This document shows positions 1 to 6,308 of a DNA stretch of 7,801 bases, one piece after another; the first letter of the stretch is position 1, and every line of letters starts with the position of its first letter. Under the pieces are notes generated by a model. The model made no database searches. It had not been told where the DNA came from and worked only from the letters and a program-made list of their open reading frames with translations. This DNA is from Cyanobacteria bacterium UBA9579 (lineage in GTDB: Bacteria; Cyanobacteriota; Vampirovibrionia; Gastranaerophilales; UBA9579). The DNA lies in the NCBI GenBank assembly GCA_003499585.1, contig DNSU01000056.1, positions 1,074 to 8,874 on the forward strand, in the 5' to 3' direction. Position numbers and translations under genes: made by a program.

Positions 1-17
1 TTTTAAATATCATCTGT

Positions 18-944
18 TTATATAACTACTGCTCCTTTGGTATCGACATCAAGTGTTTTAATGGTGGAATTTATTCCTGATGCTTCCCAGACATAACTTA
101 CTTTTTCTTTTATTTCCTCTATAACATTATTTCTGGAAATGACAAGAACACTCGGGCCTGCGCCACTAATGACCGTTCCCATCACATCAATTTCTTTCAG
201 GCATTCTGCAATTTCTCCAAAACCTGGTACTAATCTGCTGCGATAAGGTTGATGCAGTCTATCAGTTAAAGCATATTTCATTAATTCATCGTCTTTGGAA
301 TGAAGTGCTTCTATAAACATTGCACATCTTTTTGCGTTAAAAGCAGCATCGGGATAATTTACTGCTTGCGGTAAAACTGATCTTGAAATTTGAGTAGCCA
401 GTTCATAGTCTGGAATACAAACGGTTAATTTCCATTCGTGCGGCCATTCGATTTTTCTGTAAATAATGCTGCCGTCATCTTCTGCTGAAGAGAGTACAAA
501 ACCTCCCAGCATAGCAGGTGTGATGTTATCAGGATGACCTTCTACTTCATTTGCTACTGATAACAATGCAGCTTCATCAGCTGGGGCTCCCAGCACTTGA
601 TTTGCCGCCATTATTCCACCGACTATAACAGCGGCGCTGCTGCCTAATCCTTTTGCAATAGGGATATTAGATTGAATATTAATTCTTAATGCAGGGGGGG
701 TTTGGCCTGTATAGTTATACAGAAGTTCTATAGCCCTATAAATAATATTAGACTCATTAGTAGGAATTAAAGAACTTGTTGTACCTTCTTCTTCCTCGCC
801 AAGTATGTTTATCTGTAAACCTGTGGTAGGGTAAACTGTTTCTTCTACTGTTATGGTGTTATATAAAGACAATGCCATTCCGAAACAGTCAAATCCCGGT
901 CCGAGATTTGCAGTAGTAGCAGGTACTTTAACGCTTACTTTCAC
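18..944 (-). CDS. thrB: Homoserine kinase (GHMP kinase family)
   Basis: This 308-residue protein matches the usual size of ThrB (about 300-310). ThrB phosphorylates homoserine with ATP to O-phosphohomoserine, the penultimate step of threonine synthesis, in the cytoplasm. All three GHMP motifs are visible: PATTANLGPGFD at residues 8-19, the phosphate-binding loop PIAKGLGSSAA at 95-105, and the C-terminal glycine motif GTVISGAGPSVL at 256-267. EGHPDN at 135-140 is the ThrB-type acidic/His segment near the active site. The start codon is GTG (942-944 on the plus strand reads CAC). It is supported by an AAAAGGG ribosome-binding site eight bases upstream and by the conserved MKVSVKVPAT N-terminus. 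The gene lies downstream of the M16 peptidase on the same strand, separated by 125 bp that contain a hairpin repeat. No other threonine gene is in view; only 17 bases follow the stop codon. A run of seven C on the coding strand (694-700) lies inside the gene, and the frame is intact. Confidence 0.96.
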   Translation of the reverse strand: MKVSVKVPATTANLGPGFDCFGMALSLYNTITVEETVYPTTGLQINILGEEEEGTTSSLIPTNESNIIYRAIELLYNYTGQTPPALRINIQSNIPIAKGLGSSAAVIVGGIMAANQVLGAPADEAALLSVANEVEGHPDNITPAMLGGFVLSSAEDDGSIIYRKIEWPHEWKLTVCIPDYELATQISRSVLPQAVNYPDAAFNAKRCAMFIEALHSKDDELMKYALTDRLHQPYRSRLVPGFGEIAECLKEIDVMGTVISGAGPSVLVISRNNVIEEIKEKVSYVWEASGINSTIKTLDVDTKGAVVI

Positions 945-952
945 TGTTGTGT

Positions 953-959
953 CCCTTTT
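953..959 (-). promoter_or_regulatory. Ribosome-binding site of thrB
   Basis: On the minus strand the bases read AAAAGGG, eight nucleotides before a GTG codon. This Shine-Dalgarno-like site supports the GTG start of homoserine kinase, since no in-frame ATG gives the conserved N-terminus. A second purine-rich stretch, AAGGTGG (971-977), lies further upstream and is more likely part of a pairing structure. Confidence 0.7.
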
Positions 960-998
960 CTAGTAGTATTCCACCTTGCTTTGATCGTTAACCTGATT

Positions 999-1066
999 AG
1001 GTGGTGTGACTGCAGTCGTAGACGAACTTGTGAGTTGTACGAATGTGTCCCTACTTGGTACCACCT
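999..1066 (-). repeat. Hairpin-forming dispersed repeat, copy A
   Basis: This 68-bp element has perfect 7-bp inverted ends (AGGTGGT at 999-1005, ACCACCT at 1060-1066). Read on the minus strand it aligns without gaps over 54 core positions to the plus strand of 5010-5076, with 46 identities including the 18-bp block ATTCGTACAACTCACAAG. Internal dyads include TCGT-CT-ACGA and the palindrome GACTGCAGTC. It sits three bases after the M16 stop codon and 55 bases before the thrB start, so it would be transcribed in any peptidase-thrB message. A third arm, CCACCT at 971-976, could compete for pairing with 999-1004. It is probably a MITE- or REP-like element, though an RNA role cannot be excluded. 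Confidence 0.8.
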
Positions 1067-1069
1067 TTT

Positions 1070-3676
1070 TTATAAACCTTCCACGCTTTTTGCCGGTGCT
1101 ACTATTGAAATAACATAAGGATTATTAAAATATTTATTAGCTGTGCTCATAATATCTTCGGTTGTAATAGAGTTTATTAAATCGGGATATTGGTAATTAT
1201 ATTTAAATCCTTTTCCGGTTACTTCATACCAGCCAAGAGAATGTGCTTTTTCCTGATTAGTTTCCTGTGATAATGCAAACTGTCCTATTAACTTTTGTTT
1301 TGCTTCCTCCAGCTCTTTTTCACTTATAGGCTGCGTTTTTATTGTATTTATTTCATTTAGAAAACCTTGTTTGACAGCTTTTATATTTTCAGGATTAGTA
1401 CCTATATATAACACAAAGAAACTATTATCAAGTCTGGTAGGATATGCACTGCTGACAACGTATGCAAGCCCCTGTTTTTCTCTCAGGTTTACAAAAAGTC
1501 TTGAGCTTAGCCCATTTCCAAGAATTCCGTTAATTATTTTCAGGCTTGCATAATCTTTATCCTGTGTTATCCCTGCAGCGGGCCATCCTAGAACTACTGA
1601 TGCTGCTGTTGTATCTTTTTTTACAATGCTGAGCTTGTCTTGTGCTTTTGGATTGTATTTTGTCCTTAATTCGTTAAGATCAACTTTTTTTCCTTCTCTT
1701 TCAGGGAAATAAGTCTGAAATTTATTAACGAGATTATCTGTGTCTATATTTCCTGACACTGATACGACCATATTTTCAGGGATAAAATACTCGTTGTGGA
1801 ATTTAGTCAGATCATCTTTATTTATCTTATTTACGTTCTTTAATAAAGTCTCTCCAACATAACCGTAAGGATGATTTGGATACATTTTTTCTGTAAAGTT
1901 TTCAAAAGCATAAGAAAGAGGGGTGTCTCGAGATTCTTTGATTCCCTGAACCGTATTAACTTTTGCTTTTTCTATATATTCATCTTTAAATGCAGGGTTG
2001 TTAATGACGTCTGCCAAAATTTCAAGGGCTTTATCAAAGTCAGCGACTGTTGATTTAAGCTGTATTTCAAAATAATCAGGCCCTGAAGATGGGGCAATAA
2101 CAATGCCTGAGTTTTCAAGTTCCTTTGAAATTTCCAGAGCACTTTTGCTTTTTGTGCCTTTCATTAACGTTGCTGCCAGTAAATCCTGTAATCCCGGTTG
2201 GGTTTCTAGCAATTTACCTCCTTTGACAAAAACACTAAGAGATAGTATGTCATTTGAATTATTTTTTTCCGTAATTAGTGTCATACCATTATTTAAAGTA
2301 TATTTGGAAACGTTTTGATATGTTTCCTGTGGTTTTTGAGTAGAGTTGATATTTGTATTATCAGGTAACAGAACTGACACTGCCATCCGTGATTCTGGAA
2401 GGTATTTATTTACAGACTTCTGAATATCATCGGCTGTTATTTTCTTAATATTATCAATATAATCTGTATAATCTTCCAGTTTACCGTTAAGAGTCATAGT
2501 ATTGCCAATGGCATTGGCTATATTCTCGACGGATTCAGTGCCATATAGAAATGATCTTTCGAGCTTGGTTTTTGCTCTTTCTAATTCTTCTTGAGTAACT
2601 TTCTCATTTCTTAATTTATCCAGTTCTTTTAAAGTGGCTTCTTTTGCGGCTGTATAGTTTTCAGGCTTTAAACTTGCATCTATATAGAAAATACTATCGT
2701 CTCTCATAGAATGATGACCTGAGGAAATTCCAGAAACCAGATTTTTCTCTTTTATGTTCTGATATAACCTTGAACTTCTGCCCTGACCGAGTATTTCAGC
2801 TGCCAGATCAAGAGCATAATTATCTTTTTTATTCGCTATAGGAACCCCTCTGAATCCTATATTGAGATAGCCAATATTGTAGTTGTCTTTTTCAATTTTT
2901 TCCGCACTTTGGGTTAAATAAGGCTCTTTCTCATAGTTAACTTTGATGGATTTATTGCTGGTGGAATTGTCTTTGAATTCTTCTTTCACCAGAGCCAGCA
3001 TTTTATCGGTATCAACATCCCCAACGATAACAGTTGTCATATTTGCCGGGGTATACCATTTGTGATAATAATTTAGGATTTCTTCTCTTGGTACGTTTCC
3101 TATTATCTCCATTGTTCCAAGAGTTTCATATTTATATGGATGTGATTTAAAAAGAAGGTCGGTTAAATTATTGAATAATATGCGTCCTGGGTTATCCATA
3201 GCCCTTCTTATTTCTTCCTGGACAACTTTTCTTTCTTTATCGAGTTCATCTTGAGGAATGGTGGCATTTAAAAGCAGATCAGCATGAAGATTCAGTGCTG
3301 TTTTGGCATGCTGGCTGGCTATTGTTGTATAGTAATGGGTATAATCCTTGCTGGTTGCGGCGTTATAATTTGCGCCCTTTGATTCAAGGATTCTTTCCAT
3401 CTCGCCGTTTTTGTAGTTTTTGGTTCCTTTAAATAGAAGATGTTCAAGAAAGTGTGAGATTCCGTTTATTTTGTCATTCTCGTTAACTGAACCTGTTTTA
3501 ATCCAGGTATCAATTGTAACTATAGGATTAGCAGGTACTTCTTTAATGACTATTGTATGGCCATTTTTTAAATTGAATACTTTTATAGAATCATCCTTTG
3601 CAAAAGCAAGTGCGGATAAATTGATTATTAAAGATAAAGTTATAAGCAATAAACCTGTTAATAGCCTTTTTGGCAT
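1070..3676 (-). CDS. Secreted M16 family zinc metallopeptidase, fused active and inactive halves
   Basis: This 868-residue protein carries a Sec signal peptide: basic MPKR, a hydrophobic stretch at about 5-22, and a likely cleavage after AFA (24-26). It should therefore act outside the cytoplasmic membrane. Residues about 30-440 form a catalytic M16 unit with the inverted zinc motif HFLEH (His75, Glu78, His79) and the distal ligand Glu155 in VVQEEIRR. Residues about 455-868 form a second M16 unit. There the zinc positions align to Asp498, Ala501 and Ala502, so it is non-catalytic, but it holds the Arg732...Tyr739 pair (LREKQGLAY) that inactive M16B partners contribute to substrate binding. 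The first unit has KEKNLVSG at that place, so the halves are complementary, as in two-subunit M16B peptidases but on one chain. The start codon directly follows the purB stop, and a GGGGG Shine-Dalgarno-like run lies five bases upstream inside purB, suggesting translational coupling. Substrates are unknown; M16 enzymes cut unfolded peptides in an enclosed chamber. Confidence 0.93.
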   Translation of the reverse strand: MPKRLLTGLLLITLSLIINLSALAFAKDDSIKVFNLKNGHTIVIKEVPANPIVTIDTWIKTGSVNENDKINGISHFLEHLLFKGTKNYKNGEMERILESKGANYNAATSKDYTHYYTTIASQHAKTALNLHADLLLNATIPQDELDKERKVVQEEIRRAMDNPGRILFNNLTDLLFKSHPYKYETLGTMEIIGNVPREEILNYYHKWYTPANMTTVIVGDVDTDKMLALVKEEFKDNSTSNKSIKVNYEKEPYLTQSAEKIEKDNYNIGYLNIGFRGVPIANKKDNYALDLAAEILGQGRSSRLYQNIKEKNLVSGISSGHHSMRDDSIFYIDASLKPENYTAAKEATLKELDKLRNEKVTQEELERAKTKLERSFLYGTESVENIANAIGNTMTLNGKLEDYTDYIDNIKKITADDIQKSVNKYLPESRMAVSVLLPDNTNINSTQKPQETYQNVSKYTLNNGMTLITEKNNSNDILSLSVFVKGGKLLETQPGLQDLLAATLMKGTKSKSALEISKELENSGIVIAPSSGPDYFEIQLKSTVADFDKALEILADVINNPAFKDEYIEKAKVNTVQGIKESRDTPLSYAFENFTEKMYPNHPYGYVGETLLKNVNKINKDDLTKFHNEYFIPENMVVSVSGNIDTDNLVNKFQTYFPEREGKKVDLNELRTKYNPKAQDKLSIVKKDTTAASVVLGWPAAGITQDKDYASLKIINGILGNGLSSRLFVNLREKQGLAYVVSSAYPTRLDNSFFVLYIGTNPENIKAVKQGFLNEINTIKTQPISEKELEEAKQKLIGQFALSQETNQEKAHSLGWYEVTGKGFKYNYQYPDLINSITTEDIMSTANKYFNNPYVISIVAPAKSVEGL

Positions 3677-3686
3677 TTATACCCCC
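3674..3686 (-). promoter_or_regulatory. purB stop / M16 start junction with internal ribosome-binding site
   Basis: On the minus strand the order is GGGGG (3682-3686), TA, then TAA of purB (3677-3679) touching ATG of the peptidase (3674-3676). The ribosome-binding site of the second gene therefore lies within the last codons of the first, an arrangement typical of translational coupling. Confidence 0.75.
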
Positions 3687-4972
3687 AATCTCTCGTAAAT
3701 CGTATTTATATTTCTCAAGTAATAGTTTGGATCAAAACACTCTTCAATTTCAACTTCGCTTAAATGTTGTTTTATTCTTTCATCATTGAGCAGGTTTTCT
3801 TTAAAACTGCCGCCTTTTACATTCCAAGCTTTATGGGCATTTTCCTGAACCAGTTTATATGCGTCCTCTCTTGATAAGCCTTTATTAGTCAGAGCAAGCA
3901 TTACTCTTTGAGAGTAAATTACTCCGCCATAAAGCTGTGTATTGGCATACATATTTTCAGGATATACCTGAAGATTTTCTACGACATCTTTAAATCTATT
4001 TAGCATGTAATCCATGAGAATTGTACTATCTGGCATGATAATTCTTTCAACCGAACTGTGGCTTATGTCTCTTTCGTGCCATAGTACGACGTTTTCAAGA
4101 GCTGCTATAGAATTTGATCTTACTACCCTTGCAAGACCGCTTAAATTTTCTGAACTTATAGGATTTTTTTTATGCGGCATGGCTGATGAGCCTTTTTGTC
4201 CTTTGGAGAAACCTTCCTCAACTTCTAAAACTTCTGTTCTTTGAAGGTGTCTTATTTCTGTTGAGAACTGTTCTATTGTTGTGGCTATTAGAGCTAATGT
4301 CTGTAAGTAATAGGCATGCAAATCTCTTTGGATAATCTGGGTAGATATTTTAGCCGGTTTTAGGCCTAATTCTTTGCAAGTTAATTCTTCAACTTTTGGA
4401 TCGATATTGCTGTATGTCCCAACAGGGCCACTGATCTGGCCGACATTGATATCGTCTGCTGCTCTTTTGAATCTTTCCAGATTTCTTTCAAAAATATCTA
4501 ACCACACGCCAAGCTTAAGGCCAAATGTGGTGGGTTCAGCGTGAATTCCATGAGATCTGCCTATTGTTATTGTATCTTTATGCTCTTTAACCTTGTTTCT
4601 TATAGCTTCTATAACTTCTTTTATATCTTTCTCAATAATTGTATTTGCTTTTTTTAACTGAAGTGCAAGGGCGGTATCAAGTACATCGGAGCTTGTTAAA
4701 CCCATATGTATGTATCTTGAGGATTCGCCTACATTCTCGTTAACGCTGGTGACAAACGCAATTACATCGTGCTTTACTTCTTTTTCTATCTCGTCAATTC
4801 TCTCTACACTAAAAGAAGCTTTAGACTCAATCTCTCTTAAAGCTTCATCAGGTATATTGCCAAGTTTATTGTGTGCTCTGCAGGCTGCTAATTCAACCTC
4901 AAGCCAGAACTTGTATTTGTTATCTATTTCCCAGATATCTCTCATTTCAGGCAATGAATATCTTTCAATCAT
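3677..4972 (-). CDS. purB: Adenylosuccinate lyase
   Basis: This enzyme splits SAICAR to AICAR and adenylosuccinate to AMP, each releasing fumarate, in purine synthesis; it works as a cytoplasmic homotetramer. The 431-residue length equals that of Bacillus-type PurB. The fumarase/aspartase-superfamily signature GSSAMPHKKNP is at 261-271 and contains the catalytic serine loop. Other family residues line up at His68 (EVKHDV), His89 (RYIHMGLTSSD), His141 (GRSHGIHAEPT), Lys268 and Glu275. The start ATG has a strong GAGGG site seven bases upstream. That site overlaps an imperfect direct repeat bounding the intergenic repeat region, so the purB leader was probably reshaped by the repeats. No other purine genes lie nearby. 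The stop codon TAA is directly followed by the ATG of the M16 peptidase, which suggests one transcript and coupled translation. Confidence 0.97.
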   Translation of the reverse strand: MIERYSLPEMRDIWEIDNKYKFWLEVELAACRAHNKLGNIPDEALREIESKASFSVERIDEIEKEVKHDVIAFVTSVNENVGESSRYIHMGLTSSDVLDTALALQLKKANTIIEKDIKEVIEAIRNKVKEHKDTITIGRSHGIHAEPTTFGLKLGVWLDIFERNLERFKRAADDINVGQISGPVGTYSNIDPKVEELTCKELGLKPAKISTQIIQRDLHAYYLQTLALIATTIEQFSTEIRHLQRTEVLEVEEGFSKGQKGSSAMPHKKNPISSENLSGLARVVRSNSIAALENVVLWHERDISHSSVERIIMPDSTILMDYMLNRFKDVVENLQVYPENMYANTQLYGGVIYSQRVMLALTNKGLSREDAYKLVQENAHKAWNVKGGSFKENLLNDERIKQHLSEVEIEECFDPNYYLRNINTIYERLGV

Positions 4973-4981
4973 TTGATTTCC

Positions 4982-5009
4982 CTCATCATTATCTACTGTT
5001 TCTTTATTT
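4982..5009. repeat. Imperfect direct repeat, left copy
   Basis: Twenty-eight bases beginning CTCATCA and ending TTTCTTTATTT. They match 5199-5223 at 24 of 25 aligned bases, with a 3-base insertion here. The left end overlaps the ribosome-binding site of purB. The two copies bracket both hairpin elements (5010-5198), so they could be a long target duplication or a duplicated stretch of the purB leader. Confidence 0.75.
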
Positions 5010-5076
5010 GTGGGCTACCAGGTAGGGACATATTCGTACAACTCACAAGCTCGTTGACGATTATAGTCAAGCCCAC
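5010..5076 (+). repeat. Hairpin-forming dispersed repeat, copy B
   Basis: This 67-bp element has perfect 7-bp inverted ends (GTGGGCT at 5010-5016, AGCCCAC at 5070-5076). It is the opposite-orientation copy of 999-1066. Relative to that copy, four of seven terminal base pairs are changed, each with a compensating change on the other arm. Internal dyads are kept: TCGT-TG-ACGA with a changed loop, and GATTATAGTC replacing GACTGCAGTC with a G-T pair. On the minus strand it is preceded by GTAG, as REP sequences are. It is antisense to the flanking purB and glycosyltransferase genes. The minus strand contains TATAAT at 5060-5065, a possible -10 box for purB, but no matching -35 box is evident. Confidence 0.8.
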
Positions 5077-5094
5077 CCTACTTCTAATTATTTA

Positions 5095-5190
5095 TGGGTA
5101 AAAGTATGATCAGTTATTTTTTTGGCTTGGTGCTGGTGGGTAAGTAGTTAGATTAGAGTATATAATCATACTTTATTAAAGATACCCACC
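5095..5190. repeat. Nested inverted-repeat element, copy C
   Basis: The right arm TACCCACC (5183-5190) pairs perfectly with GGTGGGTA (5135-5142). Its inner neighbour ATCATACTTT (5165-5174) pairs perfectly with AAAGTATGAT (5101-5110), and TGGGTA (5095-5100) can also pair with TACCCA (5183-5188). Two left arms thus compete for one right side. Small inner hairpins CTTT-ATT-AAAG (5171-5181) and AGTAT...ATACT (5157-5172) are also possible. It shares CCCACCCTACTT with the end of copy B (5072-5083 and 5185-5196), but the inner sequence is not evidently related. It follows the 3' end of the glycosyltransferase gene, and no T-run makes it an obvious terminator. Confidence 0.65.
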
Positions 5191-5198
5191 CTACTTTT

Positions 5199-5223
5199 CT
5201 CATCATCTACTGTTTCTCTATTT
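5199..5223. repeat. Imperfect direct repeat, right copy
   Basis: Twenty-five bases beginning CTCATCATC and ending TTTCTCTATTT, the partner of 4982-5009. It lies eight bases beyond the stop codon of the glycosyltransferase gene and closes the 259-bp intergenic region that holds both hairpin elements. Confidence 0.75.
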
Positions 5224-5231
5224 AAATAACA

Positions 5232-6167
5232 TTAGTCATAGTTTTTATTATTTCTTCTCATTAAAATTCTAAATAATGAACCAATATAGCCTAAATTATA
5301 GTGAAATCTTAATTTTTGATAGTATTTTTCTGAAATTTCGGTTTTAAAATGCTGTAAAATTAAACCTTCTAATATTCTTTTTGAATGTAGTAAAATTTTT
5401 CCCGGTGCTTCTTTTTTATCGAACATTTTTAGCAGGTAATATAAGTATGCATCAGACTTGCCGTGGGCAAAATATTTTTCACTGTAATATTTATATGTCA
5501 TTCTGGATGCCGGCATTCTGTGATATACAAACATTTTAGGATCATAAACTAGATTGTAGCCCTGATTTTTTATTTCATGGGCAAACATTACATCTTCATT
5601 AATAGGGAATTTCTGCTCCAGTTCGCTTAAAAATTCTGAAAAGCCGCCTATTTTTTCAAGACATTCTCTTTTTATAGCCATGTTACAGGTATAAGGAACA
5701 TGTTTTGGGTGAGAATCTAATATTAGAGATTCATCACCATAGTCAGAGTGGGCAAGGATTCCAAGTAAAGGACCTTCTAACCATTCTGGTTTTTGGCCCA
5801 AAAATTTGACTATGGTCTTTCCTCCCACCATATCAGGTTTTAGTTCTGATGTTTTATAAAAAGTCAGGATGTTTTCCAGATAATCATTCTCAAATAAGAT
5901 ATCATCATCAATATAAACCAGTATTTCCCCGCTGGATTGCTTTATTCCTTCGTTTCTGGAAATGGATACGCCCCTTGAATCTAGCTTGATATATTTAAAA
6001 TCAGGATATTTTTCAACTAATTTTTGGGTTTCGTCATTACTACTCTGGTCTATAACTACGATTTCGTATTGTGACTTGCCTAAAGTCTGATTGGCAGCTG
6101 ATTCTAAAACATCTCCAATCATATCTTCTCGGTTTCTGGTACATATAATTAATGAAAGTTCTGGCAT
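5232..6167 (-). CDS. Family 2 glycosyltransferase
   Basis: This 311-residue GT-A fold enzyme should move a sugar from a nucleotide sugar to a glycan or lipid acceptor, at the cytoplasmic face of the membrane. The N-terminal domain opens LSLIICTRNRE (4-14), with the nucleotide-binding Asp40 in VVIDQSSND, GVSISRNEGI at 66-75, and the metal-binding acidic motif YIDDDI (Asp87-Asp89). The INEDVMF segment holds Glu191-Asp192, the likely catalytic-base motif, and His216 in FVYHR fits a family metal ligand. Residues about 225-311 are basic and aromatic with no clear membrane span. The start has a TAGGA site eight bases upstream. It stands alone: repeats separate it from purB downstream, and the next gene upstream is divergent. 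The sugar and acceptor cannot be told; surface polysaccharide or protein glycosylation is the usual setting. Confidence 0.92.
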   Translation of the reverse strand: MPELSLIICTRNREDMIGDVLESAANQTLGKSQYEIVVIDQSSNDETQKLVEKYPDFKYIKLDSRGVSISRNEGIKQSSGEILVYIDDDILFENDYLENILTFYKTSELKPDMVGGKTIVKFLGQKPEWLEGPLLGILAHSDYGDESLILDSHPKHVPYTCNMAIKRECLEKIGGFSEFLSELEQKFPINEDVMFAHEIKNQGYNLVYDPKMFVYHRMPASRMTYKYYSEKYFAHGKSDAYLYYLLKMFDKKEAPGKILLHSKRILEGLILQHFKTEISEKYYQKLRFHYNLGYIGSLFRILMRRNNKNYD

Positions 6168-6308
6168 TTATAATTTCCTAAAATAGGCTTTTATTTACGC
6201 AAATTTATAATTATTATTGAAATCTTTTATGTATAACCACTATCTTATATTAGTTATTATAATATAAATAAGATACAATATTTATTGTAGAAAATTCTGA
6301 ATAATGCT
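6168..6308. promoter_or_regulatory. AT-rich divergent intergenic region
   Basis: This 141-bp spacer separates two genes read outward, so it should carry both promoters. On the plus strand TTGAAA (6217-6222) and TATCTT (6241-6246) are 18 bp apart, and a consensus TATAAT lies at 6258-6263 without a good -35 box. The overlapping ATTATAAT (6256-6263) also gives a minus-strand TATAAT. The region is so AT-rich that chance matches are expected. Confidence 0.35.

Noticed and set aside
1054..1067. T-box-like motif (AAGGTGGTACCAAG on the minus strand) upstream of thrB
   Set aside because: Nine bases resemble the T-box consensus, but there is no specifier stem or terminator. The homologous copy at 5010-5076 does not keep the motif and lies antisense to its neighbours. 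A mobile repeat explains it better.
1371..2318. Plus-strand open frames of 60-71 codons inside the peptidase gene
   Set aside because: They are antisense to a clear M16 coding frame and have no recognisable domains or promoters.
3420..3698. 92-codon plus-strand frame opposite the peptidase N-terminus
   Set aside because: It mirrors the signal peptide and zinc-motif region of the opposite strand, with no family resemblance or supporting context.
5060..5065. TATAAT on the minus strand in copy B as the purB promoter
   Set aside because: No -35 box lies at a suitable distance, and the hexamer is not present in copy A, so it is mentioned only as a possibility.
4982..5223. CRISPR array
   Set aside because: Only two imperfect direct repeat copies about 190 bp apart, with palindromic elements rather than regular spacers between them.
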